Notes under the pieces: model-generated
The model's input: the letters and a program-made list of their open reading frames with translations, nothing else
Databases searched by the model: none
What the model was told of the DNA's origin: nothing
Position numbers and translations under genes: made by a program
Shown: positions 42,272-50,658 of the stretch, piece after piece
How the letters are laid out: every line of letters begins with the position of its first letter
Numbering within the stretch: position 1 is the stretch's first letter
NCBI GenBank assembly: GCA_017883135.1
Contig: JADGOE010000013.1
Location: 1-58,405, forward strand
Source of the DNA: Acidimicrobiales bacterium
GTDB taxonomy: Bacteria; Actinomycetota; Acidimicrobiia; Acidimicrobiales; RAAP-2
Direction of reading: 5' to 3'
DNA length: 58,405 nucleotides

Positions 42272-43320
42272 GCAGTCTCAGCCAGGTGCCCGGCAGCGCC
42301 GCCCCGGCGCCAGTCGTCGCGCTGGTCGGACCCACCGCGTCGGGGAAGTCGGAACTGGCCCTGAGGGTCGCGGTGGCCTCGGCGGCATCGACCACAACGG
42401 GCTGCAGCGCCGACCACCCTCGGGTCGAACTGGTGTCGGTCGATTCGATGGCGGTGTACCGCGGCATGGACATCGGGACCGCCAAACCCTCAGCCGAGGA
42501 GCGCGTCCGTGCCCGCTATCACCTGGTGGACCTGGTCGAGCCGTGGGAGGAGTTCACCGTGCAGCAATTCCAGAGCGCGGCGCGTCGAGCCCTCGAGGAT
42601 GTGGCCGGACGGCACCATGCGGCGCTGCTGGTGGGGGGCACCGGCCTGTACCTCAGGTCGGTCATCGACGATCTCACGTTCCCCGGGCGCTATCCCGAGG
42701 CCGCCGCCGCCCTGGCCGCCGAGGTGGACGGAGCAGGTCCGGCCGGCAGTGACGAGCAACGGCTTGCGGTGGAGGACCTCCACCGCCGCGTGGCCCTCGT
42801 CGACCCGGTGGCCTCCGAGCGGATCGACCCGTCGAATCGGCGTCGGGTGCTGCGGGCGCTGGAGGTGACCATCGGATCGGGTCACCGGTTCTCCTCCTTC
42901 GGCCCCGGTCTCGATCGGTACCCCCCCACCGATGTTCCTCTGGTCGGTATCCGCCACGATCCGGCCGCTCTGGACCGGCGCATCACCGAGCGGTTCGAAC
43001 TCCTCATGGAGTTGGGGTTCCTCGAGGAGGTCCGAGCCCTGGCCGATCACCCGGAGGGGGTGTCGAGGACTGCCCGACAGGCCCTTGGCTACCGTGAACT
43101 CCTCAGCCACGTCGAAGAAGGCGTACCGCTGGACGACGCGATCGCCGAGGCGGTCAGGAGGACGCGGGCATTCTCACGTCGGCAGTGGGCATGGTTCCGG
43201 CGTGATCCCCGTATCGTGTGGTTGGACCCGGACGACGATCCGGTGCGAACCATCCTGGGTCTGTTCCGGGGGATGCCCGGAACAGCCGCCGCGGTGGGAG
43301 ACTGGAAGGGAACACGATGA
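42268..43320 (+). CDS. miaA: tRNA dimethylallyltransferase
   Basis: 350 residues from a TTG start that overlaps the miaB stop (TTGA). The P-loop is LVGPTASGKSELA. SVDSMAVYRGMDIGTAKP and the central GGTGLYLRSVIDDL are family signatures, and QALGYRELL and RRTRAFSRRQWAWFRRD close the protein. It transfers a dimethylallyl group to A37 of UNN-reading tRNAs. A short insertion with no family counterpart (about residues 26-44, with STTTGCSADHP) lies between the P-loop and the DSMQ-like motif. Coupled upstream to miaB and downstream to dapF (ATGA). Confidence 0.96.
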   Translation: MSSLSQVPGSAAPAPVVALVGPTASGKSELALRVAVASAASTTTGCSADHPRVELVSVDSMAVYRGMDIGTAKPSAEERVRARYHLVDLVEPWEEFTVQQFQSAARRALEDVAGRHHAALLVGGTGLYLRSVIDDLTFPGRYPEAAAALAAEVDGAGPAGSDEQRLAVEDLHRRVALVDPVASERIDPSNRRRVLRALEVTIGSGHRFSSFGPGLDRYPPTDVPLVGIRHDPAALDRRITERFELLMELGFLEEVRALADHPEGVSRTARQALGYRELLSHVEEGVPLDDAIAEAVRRTRAFSRRQWAWFRRDPRIVWLDPDDDPVRTILGLFRGMPGTAAAVGDWKGTR

Positions 43321-44159
43321 ATCCACCGATGCCCGACCTCGCTCCGCTCCGGCTCACCAAGCACCACGGCGCAGGCAACGATTTTCTGGTGCTGGTGGAC
43401 GTCGGGAACGCTGCTCCGCTCGACACCGACCTGATACGTGCCCTCTGCGACCGGAGGTTCGGCATCGGCGCCGATGGCATGATCCGGATTCTCGACGGTG
43501 GGAGCGAGGCCGACTTGGCCATGGACCTCCACAATGCCGATGGGAGCCAGGCGGAGATGAGCGGGAACGGCATGCGCTGCCTGGCCCAGGCCGCCGTGGG
43601 CGCGGGGCTGGTCAGCCCGTCGACCTTCACGGTGTCCACCCTCGCCGGTGTGAAGACCGTGGAGTACTGCCCGAGCGAACGCGCCGACACGGCTGTGGCC
43701 TCGGTCGATATGGGTGTGGCCGCCCTGGGCCCCGACCAGCCCCAGCAGTTCGCCGAGCAGAGGGCCCGGCAGGTCGACCTGGGGAACCCGCATCTGGTGT
43801 TGCTCGGTCCGGACCCGAGGGAGGTGGATGTGCGCGAGCTCGGGAGCCGTCTCCAAGGTGTGCACCCCGGCGGAATCAACGTCGAGTTCGTCGCGGTGGG
43901 CCCCGGCCCGGATGCGATCACGCTCCGGGTCTGGGAGCGCGGCGTCGGCGAGACCGAAGCCTGCGGAACCGGCAGTGCAGCAGCAGCAGCAGCGGTACGC
44001 AGCTGGGGTCTGGTCGGTGACTCGGTGGAAGTGCACAACCCGGGCGGCACCCTTCAGGTGGACTTCGTCGGTGATCGGCTGCGGTTGAGCGGACCGGTGC
44101 GCAAGGTGGCGGATCTCGTCATCGACCCCCGATCCGTGTTGGACGCGGCCCGGCCGTGA
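43317..44159 (+). CDS. dapF: Diaminopimelate epimerase, with Ser in place of one catalytic Cys
   Basis: 280 residues. The start is the ATG of an ATGA overlap, with GGAAGGG six bases upstream. Family signatures include KHHGAGNDFLV, RRFGIGADGMI and HNADGSQAEMSGNGMRCLA. In well-studied DapF enzymes the last motif reads CGNG, with Cys as one of the two acid/base residues; here it is Ser82, with Cys88 six residues later. The second catalytic cysteine is intact (Cys216 in TEACGTGSAA). DapF interconverts LL- and meso-DAP. The surrounding dap genes support the assignment, but activity with Ser82 needs proof. The stop overlaps hflX (GTGA). Confidence 0.92.
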   Translation: MNPPMPDLAPLRLTKHHGAGNDFLVLVDVGNAAPLDTDLIRALCDRRFGIGADGMIRILDGGSEADLAMDLHNADGSQAEMSGNGMRCLAQAAVGAGLVSPSTFTVSTLAGVKTVEYCPSERADTAVASVDMGVAALGPDQPQQFAEQRARQVDLGNPHLVLLGPDPREVDVRELGSRLQGVHPGGINVEFVAVGPGPDAITLRVWERGVGETEACGTGSAAAAAAVRSWGLVGDSVEVHNPGGTLQVDFVGDRLRLSGPVRKVADLVIDPRSVLDAARP

Positions 44160-45466
44160 CACCCACCGATTCGGCCTTCACCGACACCCTGATCTCCCGA
44201 TCGGTCCGGGAGCGCATCGTCTTGGTGGGTGTGACCTTCCCGCACTCGACCCTGGCCGACACCGAGGCGGGCCTCGACGAGCTGGCCCTCTTGGTGGACA
44301 CGGCCGGCGCCGATGTGATGGAACGGATCGTGCAGCGGAGGAACGTGCCCGACCCTGCGACCTACGTGGGGAGGGGAAAGGCCGAGGAGCTCCTGTCGGT
44401 GTGCCTGGCCGTCGACGCCGACACCGTGGTGTTCGATGATGATCTTTCGCCGGCCCAGCAACGGAACCTCGAGAAGATCCTCGGGCGGACTGCAATCGAC
44501 CGGACCGCGGTGATCCTCGACATCTTCGCTCAGAACGCGCGGACCCCCGAGGGACGGGCCCAGGTGGAGTTGGCGCTCCTCCGCTACCGGTTGCCGCGAT
44601 TGCGGGGCAGGGGCCGGTCGCTGAGCCAGCAGGCCGGCGGCATCGGCACCCGTGGCCCGGGCGAGACGAAGCTCGAGGTCGACCGGCGCCGCCTGGTGCA
44701 GCGGATGAGTCGGCTCGAGGCCGACCTCCGCCAGCTCGATCGGACCCGACGCACCCAACGGAGGGGCCGGATCCGGTCGCGGCAGCGGACGGTGTCGCTC
44801 GTCGGTTACACCAACGCCGGAAAGTCGACGTTGCTGAACCGGCTGTGCGGATCGGACGTCCTGGTCGAGAACCGTCTGTTCTCCACCCTCGATCCCCGCA
44901 CTCGCCAGCTCGACCTTCCGGGCGGGGAGACGGTGCTCCTGACCGACACGGTGGGATTCGTGCGGAAGCTTCCCCACCAGGTCGTCGAGGCGTTCCGCTC
45001 CACGCTCGAGGTGGTGTGCGAGTCGGACCTGATCATCCATGTGGTCGATGGCTCGGCACCCGACCTCGAAGGGCAGGTCCGTGCGGTCCGGACGGTGCTC
45101 GCGGAAATCGGAGCAGACGGGCTGCCCGAGCTGCTGGTGGTGAACAAGGCCGACGCGGTGGCGACCCTCGGTTCGGAGTCCGCCGAGGAGGCCCGGCGGT
45201 TGATGGCCGCCCACGAGGGCTCGGTGATGGTGTCGGCCAGGTCCGGCGAGGGGGTCGACGAGCTGTTGGTGGCGGTGGGCGACCGCCTCCGTGTCGGCGA
45301 CCGGGTGGTCGAGCTGGTCATCCCTTGGGCCAGGGGCGACGTGCTGGCCGCGGTCCACCGGGAAGGCGAGATCGTGGGCGAGGTGGCCGGCGAGGAGTCG
45401 ACGCGCATCCAGGTGGTCCTCGACGACGTGGGGAAGTCGCGGTTCGCGGAGTTCCTGGCGTCATGA
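44156..45466 (+). CDS. hflX: Ribosome-associated GTPase HflX
   Basis: 436 residues. The N-terminal HflX domain includes NVPDPATYVGRGKAEEL, then a coiled-coil linker with the signature GIGTRGPGETKLEVDRR. The G domain has G1 GYTNAGKST at residues 217-225, G3 DTVGFVRKLP and G4 VNKAD. HflX binds the 50S E-site area and can split stalled or heat-damaged ribosomes. The place next to miaA echoes the E. coli miaA-hfq-hflX order and the mycobacterial miaA-dapF-hflX order. The start is a GTGA overlap with dapF, and the stop overlaps dapC (ATGA). Confidence 0.97.
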   Translation: MTPTDSAFTDTLISRSVRERIVLVGVTFPHSTLADTEAGLDELALLVDTAGADVMERIVQRRNVPDPATYVGRGKAEELLSVCLAVDADTVVFDDDLSPAQQRNLEKILGRTAIDRTAVILDIFAQNARTPEGRAQVELALLRYRLPRLRGRGRSLSQQAGGIGTRGPGETKLEVDRRRLVQRMSRLEADLRQLDRTRRTQRRGRIRSRQRTVSLVGYTNAGKSTLLNRLCGSDVLVENRLFSTLDPRTRQLDLPGGETVLLTDTVGFVRKLPHQVVEAFRSTLEVVCESDLIIHVVDGSAPDLEGQVRAVRTVLAEIGADGLPELLVVNKADAVATLGSESAEEARRLMAAHEGSVMVSARSGEGVDELLVAVGDRLRVGDRVVELVIPWARGDVLAAVHREGEIVGEVAGEESTRIQVVLDDVGKSRFAEFLAS

Positions 45467-46671
45467 CCGCGGGTCCGGGCGCGCAAGCGGGTGACACCCC
45501 GGTTGGATTCGCCCCGCCGCCGTATCCCTACGACCGCCTGACCGATCTGAAGGCGAACGCGATCGAGCGATTCGATCGGGGCGGTGCCGGGGGAGATCAT
45601 GGTGGAGTGGTGGACTGCTCGATCGGCACTCCGTGCGACCCTCCGCCGGCCTCGGTGCTCGACGCGATGGCCCGTTCCGACACCGAGCGGGGGTACCCGA
45701 CCTCGCAGGGTTCGCCGGCCTACCGGGCCGCTGCCGCCGGCTGGATCCGACGGAGGTTCGGGGTATCGGTGGATCCCGACCGCGAGCTTGCTGCATGCGT
45801 GGGCACCAAGGAGTTCGTTGCCTCAACGGCCCAGTACCTCCGTCTCCGCAACCCCCTCCGCGACACCGTCCTCTATCCGGCGGTCTCCTACCCCACCTAT
45901 GCGATGGGGGCGGCACTTGGTGGTTGCCGGTCCGTACCGGTACGGGAATTGGCCGGGGGCGGCCTCGACCTGGCCTCTGTGGCCGGAGCAGATCTGGAGC
46001 GGGCGTTGCTGCTCTGGACGAATTCGCCGTCCAACCCCACCGGGCTGCTGACCGACCTGGATGCCGCGGCCCGGTGGGGGAGGGAGCACGGGGTACCGGT
46101 GTTCTCCGACGAGTGCTACGCGGAGTTCACCTGGGAGGGACCACCGCGCACCGTTCTGTCGAGCGGGGTGGAGGGGGTGGTGGCGGTGCACTCGCTGTCC
46201 AAGCGGTCCAACCTGGCCGGCGTACGGGCCGGCTTCTATGCGGGGGACCCCACGCTGGTCGGCTACCTGCTCGACGTTCGACGCCACGCCGGGCTGATGG
46301 TCGCCGGCCCGGTACAGGCCGGTTCGGTGGTGGCCTTCGACGACGATGCCCATGTGCTCGAGCAGCGCCGACGGTACGAGGAACGATTGGGGTACCTGCA
46401 CGGTGTCCTCGCGAAGGTGGGTCTCCCGACCGCGGTACCGGCCGGCGGGTTCTACCTGTGGGTGCCGGTACCCGCAGGGGTGGGCGGTGGGTGGGAGCTG
46501 GCCGGGGTGCTCGCCCACGAGGGTGGGCTCCTGGTGAGCCCTGGGGGGCTCTACGGCCCCGGTGGCACCGGCTTCGTGCGGATCGCGGTGGTGCAGCCGA
46601 TGGAACGGCTCGAACTGGTGGCCGAGCGCCTGTACCGGAGCGCGCTGGCCGACACGATCCGAGGGTCCTGA
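45463..46671 (+). CDS. dapC: N-succinyldiaminopimelate aminotransferase
   Basis: 402 residues, fold-type I PLP aminotransferase. The PLP lysine is in HSLSKRSNLAGVRAGF, the NPTG motif is TNSPSNPTGLL, the phosphate-binding side is YPAVSYPTY, and the C-terminal arginine lies in FVRIAVVQP. The N-terminal FAPPPYPYDRLTDLK and C-DPPPASV blocks are like actinobacterial DapC proteins. The enzyme converts N-succinyl-2-amino-6-oxopimelate to N-succinyl-LL-DAP. dapD and dapE lie just downstream, which supports this over other aminotransferases. Last gene of the overlapping miaB chain. Confidence 0.92.
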   Translation: MTAGPGAQAGDTPVGFAPPPYPYDRLTDLKANAIERFDRGGAGGDHGGVVDCSIGTPCDPPPASVLDAMARSDTERGYPTSQGSPAYRAAAAGWIRRRFGVSVDPDRELAACVGTKEFVASTAQYLRLRNPLRDTVLYPAVSYPTYAMGAALGGCRSVPVRELAGGGLDLASVAGADLERALLLWTNSPSNPTGLLTDLDAAARWGREHGVPVFSDECYAEFTWEGPPRTVLSSGVEGVVAVHSLSKRSNLAGVRAGFYAGDPTLVGYLLDVRRHAGLMVAGPVQAGSVVAFDDDAHVLEQRRRYEERLGYLHGVLAKVGLPTAVPAGGFYLWVPVPAGVGGGWELAGVLAHEGGLLVSPGGLYGPGGTGFVRIAVVQPMERLELVAERLYRSALADTIRGS

Positions 46672-46686
46672 CCCGCCACTGCTTCG

Positions 46687-46735
46687 CCGCCGGCTTCCAC
46701 CTGGCCGACACCTGGGAATACCGGAGCGCCGGCGG
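46687..46735. terminator. Possible bidirectional terminator between convergent genes
   Basis: CCGCCGGC (46687-46694) and GCCGGCGG (46728-46735) are perfect complements in the 96-base gap between dapC and the convergent minus-strand gene. The loop is large (33 bases), so support is moderate. Confidence 0.35.
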
Positions 46736-46767
46736 AGTGGAGGACCACCCGGCCACCGGCCGGTACC

Positions 46768-47571
46768 TCAGCAGGTCGGGTAGTACGTGGGGCTTCCGGG
46801 TCCGGACTGCGGGTCGTCGACCTGGCCGACACCGCCCGAGCGCAGGACAGCGCCCAGATGGATGACGTACCATCCGCCCCGCCACGAGACCATCGAAGCG
46901 ATCCCGAACGAACTCACCTGCCCATTGACGGAGTAGACGACGCGGGAGTTCGGTACTTCGAAGTAGCCGACGTCGTTGTAACAGGCGCCGGCTGGGACCC
47001 AGTGGGCATATGCCGAGTTGACGTCCACCCTGACCAATTCAGCAGTTGCGGCAGCCCCACCAAGGAGCTGATGTGCAGCAATCAGGTCCTGTGCGTACTC
47101 GGCTTCGAGTCTCACGACGAAGTCACCCTGTGCATTCGGGACTGCCTTCAGCTGTACGTACGCCGCCTCAGGGAAGAATGCGGGGAGTGCATCCTGCACC
47201 GCACCGGTCGACACGCCGTGCCACAGGGCTGCCATCTCGGCGGTGAAGATCGGATCGGAGGTGGAGGGAAACGCTCCGGTTTGCGGCAGCACTCCCGGAT
47301 CGGTCGTGCTGGTGGTCGGAGGCGAAACGGTGGTGGTCGTCGTCGCCCGAACTGTGGAGGCGATCTTGCCGGCGTGATCCGGTGCGGGAGCGGAACCGGC
47401 CCGTCCCTCCGTGGCGGTAGGGGCGACCATCGCACCGGTTGCGCCGGCCACGACCACAGATGCCAACACCAGTACGGTGATCCGCCGCCGACGGTGTGCC
47501 CGCCACCGGGGTCGGGACGAGCCGCGTGCGGATCGGTTCAGTGCCCACGCATCCGGCGGCCTCATCATCAC
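46768..47571 (-). CDS. Membrane-anchored protein with Thr-rich linker, unknown function
   Basis: Up to 267 residues; the ATG at 47565 or 47568 may be the true start, since a TACCGT box lies at 47573-47578 on this strand. A basic stretch RRRR is followed by one membrane helix (about 31-52), making it a type II anchor or uncleaved signal. Then comes a Thr/Pro linker (TTTTTVSPPTTSTTDPG) and an extracellular domain of about 165 residues (SDPIFTAEMAALWHGVSTGA, LEAEYAQDLIAAHQLLGG, CYNDVGYFEVP). The domain is not recognised. The same Thr/Pro linker style is seen in the carboxypeptidase at 37796. Divergent from dapD. Confidence 0.7.
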   Translation of the reverse strand: MMMRPPDAWALNRSARGSSRPRWRAHRRRRITVLVLASVVVAGATGAMVAPTATEGRAGSAPAPDHAGKIASTVRATTTTTVSPPTTSTTDPGVLPQTGAFPSTSDPIFTAEMAALWHGVSTGAVQDALPAFFPEAAYVQLKAVPNAQGDFVVRLEAEYAQDLIAAHQLLGGAAATAELVRVDVNSAYAHWVPAGACYNDVGYFEVPNSRVVYSVNGQVSSFGIASMVSWRGGWYVIHLGAVLRSGGVGQVDDPQSGPGSPTYYPTC

Positions 47572-47689
47572 AACGGTAGACGCCGCTGCGCCGTGCCGAC
47601 CTCGCTGCGACCGTGCGAGCCGAGGCCGCCCACCGCCACGCCTGACCCGGCCCGTGGGTAGCCAGCGCCGACCCCCGGCGTGCCAGGAC

Positions 47690-47695
47690 TAGCGT
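47690..47695 (+). promoter_or_regulatory. -10 box TAGCGT of dapD
   Basis: TAGCGT lies eight bases before the dapD ATG at 47704, with no ribosome-binding site; leaderless-type promoter for dapD-dapE. The rest of the 132-base divergent region shows nothing else recognisable. Confidence 0.45.
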
Positions 47696-47703
47696 CTGTG
47701 CCC

Positions 47704-48531
47704 ATGGCAGACCTCCAGTCCCAGATCGAGGAATTGTGGAGTCGGGCGGGCGAGTTGGGTCCGACCGACGTCGACGCACTGGCCCTGGTCACCGAGGCGA
47801 TCGACCTGCTCGACACCGGCGAGGCGCGGGTGGCAGAGGTCGATCCAGCGACCGGCCAGGTGGTCGTCCATCAGTGGCTCAAGCAGGCGATCCTCTTGCT
47901 GTTCCGGCTGTGCTCGATGGAGACCATCGAGGTGGGTCCGTTCGAATTCGCCGACAAGCTCCCCCTCAAGCGCGGCTATGCCGCATCAGGCGTCCGGGTG
48001 GTGCCCGGCGCCTCGGCGCGCTGGGGCTCGTACCTGGGGAACGGAGTGGTCTGCATGCCGAGCTACGTCAACATCGGTGCCCGGGTCGGTGCGGGCACCA
48101 TGGTCGACACCTGGGCGACCGTCGGGTCATGTGCCCAGATCGGCGAGCGGGTGCACCTTTCAGGTGGGGTCGGCATCGGTGGGGTGCTCGAACCCGCGCA
48201 GGCGGCACCCGTGGTCATCGAAGACGATGTCTACATCGGGAGCCGGTGCATGGTGGTCGAGGGGGCACGTGTCGGCGAGGGGTCCGTCCTCGGTGCCGGC
48301 TCCATCCTCAATCCTTCCATCCCGGTCATCGATGGGGAGACCGGGGAGGAGCTCAGCCGGGGGCACGTCCCGCCGTGGTGCGTGGCCGTCCAGGCCTCCC
48401 GCCGGCGTGAGTTCTCAGGTGGTGAGTTCTTCCTCCCCTGCGTGCTGGTGATCAAGCGCCTGACCGAGGGCCAGCGGCACGGCAAGGCGCAGTTGAACGA
48501 CATCCTCCGCCAGCACGGGGTGTCCATGTGA
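47704..48531 (+). CDS. dapD: Tetrahydrodipicolinate N-succinyltransferase, E. coli type
   Basis: 275 residues, the size of E. coli DapD (274). The left-handed beta-helix of hexapeptide repeats includes MPSYVNIGARVGAGTMVDTW, ATVGSCAQIGERVHLSGGVG and IGGVLEPAQAAPVVIEDD, which resemble the proteobacterial enzyme closely. Mycobacterial DapD is longer (about 317) and belongs to a different subfamily. The N-terminal globular domain has VVVHQWLKQAILL, again as in E. coli. It succinylates tetrahydrodipicolinate with succinyl-CoA. The stop overlaps dapE (GTGA). Confidence 0.95.
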   Translation: MADLQSQIEELWSRAGELGPTDVDALALVTEAIDLLDTGEARVAEVDPATGQVVVHQWLKQAILLLFRLCSMETIEVGPFEFADKLPLKRGYAASGVRVVPGASARWGSYLGNGVVCMPSYVNIGARVGAGTMVDTWATVGSCAQIGERVHLSGGVGIGGVLEPAQAAPVVIEDDVYIGSRCMVVEGARVGEGSVLGAGSILNPSIPVIDGETGEELSRGHVPPWCVAVQASRRREFSGGEFFLPCVLVIKRLTEGQRHGKAQLNDILRQHGVSM

Positions 48532-49610
48532 TCGAGGGTGCTCCCGATGGCCTGTTCGGACTGGCCACCGCCCTGGTGGGCGTGCCGTCGGTCAGCCACC
48601 ACGAAGGCCCGATGGCCGACGCAGTGGAGGCGGCCCTGGGCCTGTGCTCGTGGTTGTCGGTCGACAGGGTCGGCAACAACGTGGTGGCCCGCACCGACTT
48701 CGACCGGGGACGCCGGGTGCTGATGGCCGGCCACCTCGATACGGTTCCACCGGCCGAGGGGAACGACGAGCCCCGCATCGTCGACTCGAGCCTCTTCGGC
48801 GTGGGTGCCGCAGACATGAAGGGCGGCCTGGCCGTCTTTCTCCACCTTGCCGGAAGCATCCCCGAGCCCGCCGTGGATGTGACCTGGTGCTTCTACGCGT
48901 GCGAAGAGGTGGAGGCGCGATTTAACGGGCTGTACCATCTCTGGGACCAGCGGCCCGAGTTGCTGGAGGCCGACGTGGCCATCCTCGGGGAGCCCACTGG
49001 AGGTGTCGTCGAGGCCGGTTGCCAGGGCACCCTTCGTGTCAGGATCGAGATGGAGGGCGCCCGGGCACACACCGCCCGACCGTGGGCCGGTCGCAACGCG
49101 ATCCACCGGCTTGCGCCAGTGCTGTCGACGGTGGTCGGCTATGAGGGCAGGCACCCGGTGCTCGACGGATGCGAGTACGCGGAGCAACTCCAGGCCGTAG
49201 GGGTCGCCGGTGGCGTGGCTGGCAACGTCGTTCCGGACGAGTCGTCGATCGTGCTCAACCACCGGTTCGCTCCGGATCGCACGGCGGCGGAGGCCGAGAC
49301 GTCGATCAGGGACCTGCTGGGCCGGCACCTGGGGCCGGGGGACCGTTGGGAGTTGATCGACCATGCCGCCGGAGCCCCTCCCTCCCTCGATCATCCGTTG
49401 CTTGCCGAGCTGGTCGCCGCAACCGGCGCGCCGCCACGGGCGAAACTCGGTTGGACCGACGTGGCGTCCTTTTGGTCTCACGGCATTCCCGCTGCGAATT
49501 TCGGGCCGGGCGATCCGATGGTCGCCCACACGCCCGGCGAGTACGTGAGCCAGGCCCAGCTCGAGCGTGCAGCCACTGTGCTCGGGGCACTCCTCGGCAG
49601 TGGCGGGTAG
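48528..49610 (+). CDS. dapE: Succinyl-diaminopimelate desuccinylase
   Basis: 360 residues, M20 zinc peptidase family. The metal ligands are visible: His in [10 protein letters not shown], the bridging Asp in [12 protein letters not shown], the Glu-Glu pair in [10 protein letters not shown], and a late His in [11 protein letters not shown]. The lid/dimerisation domain lies at about 170-285 ([17 protein letters not shown]). It removes succinate from N-succinyl-LL-DAP to give LL-DAP, the substrate of DapF. The GTG start overlaps dapD by four bases. With dapC and dapD next to it, this fixes the succinylase variant of the pathway. Confidence 0.95.
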   Translation: MIEGAPDGLFGLATALVGVPSVSHHEGPMADAVEAALGLCSWLSVDRVGNNVVARTDFDRGRRVLMAGHLDTVPPAEGNDEPRIVDSSLFGVGAADMKGGLAVFLHLAGSIPEPAVDVTWCFYACEEVEARFNGLYHLWDQRPELLEADVAILGEPTGGVVEAGCQGTLRVRIEMEGARAHTARPWAGRNAIHRLAPVLSTVVGYEGRHPVLDGCEYAEQLQAVGVAGGVAGNVVPDESSIVLNHRFAPDRTAAEAETSIRDLLGRHLGPGDRWELIDHAAGAPPSLDHPLLAELVAATGAPPRAKLGWTDVASFWSHGIPAANFGPGDPMVAHTPGEYVSQAQLERAATVLGALLGSGG

Positions 49611-49620
49611 GCCCGGGCGG

Positions 49621-49626
49621 TAAGGT
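49621..49626 (+). promoter_or_regulatory. -10 box TAAGGT of the aldo/keto reductase gene
   Basis: TAAGGT lies seven bases before the ATG at 49634 and ten bases after the dapE stop; leaderless-type promoter. Confidence 0.45.
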
Positions 49627-49633
49627 CGGCGCG

Positions 49634-50635
49634 ATGACCACTCCCACCCGCGTGCTCGGTTCCGGAGGTCTGGTGGTCTCCGCAGTGGGCCTCGGATGCA
49701 TGGGAATGAGCGAGTTCTATGGCCGGGGCGACGACGACGAGTCGGTTGCGACGATCCACCGCGCCCTCGACCTGGGCGTGACATTTCTGGACACCGCCGA
49801 CATGTACGGCCCCCATCTCAACGAGGAGCTGGTCGGCCGGGCAATCGCCGGTCGCCGGCACGAGGTGGTGCTGGCCACCAAGTTCGGCATCGTCCGTGGC
49901 TCGGATCCGGCGGTGCGCTCCGTCCGGGGTGACGCCGCTTACGTGAAGCAGGCCTGCATCGGCTCGCTGGGTCGTCTGGGAGTGGACCACATCGACCTCT
50001 ACTACCAGCACCGATCCGACAGAACGGTGCCCATCGAGGAGACCGTCGGCGCCATGGCCGAGCTGGTGGCCGAAGGCAAGGTCCGTTACATCGGTCTGTC
50101 CGAGGCTTCGCCCGACACGCTCCGCCGGGCCCAGGCGGTGCATCCCATCGCCGCACTCCAGAGCGAATGGTCACTGTGGAGCCGTGACATCGAGGGGGAG
50201 GTGATCGCCACGGCTCGCCAGCTCGGCGTCGGTATCGTCGCCTACAGTCCGCTCGGCAGGGGATTCCTCACCGGTCAGATCGTGTCGCCCGAGGGTCTCC
50301 CCGACGGAGACTTCCGTCAGTACCTCCCGAGGTTCACCGGCGAGAACCTCCGACACAACCTCGCGCTGGTCGACAGGGTGCGCTCGCTGGCCGACCAGAA
50401 GGGCTGTACGCCGGGCCAGCTGGCACTGGCCTGGGTCCTCTCGCGGGGCGACGACGTGGTGCCCATCCCAGGGACCAAGCGCCGCAGCTACCTCGAAGAG
50501 AACATCGCCGCCTTGCAGATCGACCTCACCGAGGCGGACCTCGCCACCATCGAGGAGGTGTTTCCCCCCGGCACCGTGGTCGGTGAGCGGTATCCCGACA
50601 TGAGCTCGATCGGCGTCACCACCCCGAAGGGCTGA
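49634..50635 (+). CDS. Aldo/keto reductase
   Basis: 333 residues, a TIM-barrel NADPH-dependent oxidoreductase. The catalytic tetrad can be read as Asp and Tyr in [10 protein letters not shown], Lys in VLATKFGIV and His in DLYYQHRSD. The cofactor-binding C-terminal loop has [18 protein letters not shown]. The start [21 protein letters not shown] and overall length match the AKR11/AKR13-type subgroup of general stress aldehyde reductases. Convergent with lexA, 23 bases apart. Substrate not predictable. Confidence 0.93.
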   Translation: MTTPTRVLGSGGLVVSAVGLGCMGMSEFYGRGDDDESVATIHRALDLGVTFLDTADMYGPHLNEELVGRAIAGRRHEVVLATKFGIVRGSDPAVRSVRGDAAYVKQACIGSLGRLGVDHIDLYYQHRSDRTVPIEETVGAMAELVAEGKVRYIGLSEASPDTLRRAQAVHPIAALQSEWSLWSRDIEGEVIATARQLGVGIVAYSPLGRGFLTGQIVSPEGLPDGDFRQYLPRFTGENLRHNLALVDRVRSLADQKGCTPGQLALAWVLSRGDDVVPIPGTKRRSYLEENIAALQIDLTEADLATIEEVFPPGTVVGERYPDMSSIGVTTPKG

Positions 50636-50658
50636 ACCGGACCGGCAGTCGGCACCGA

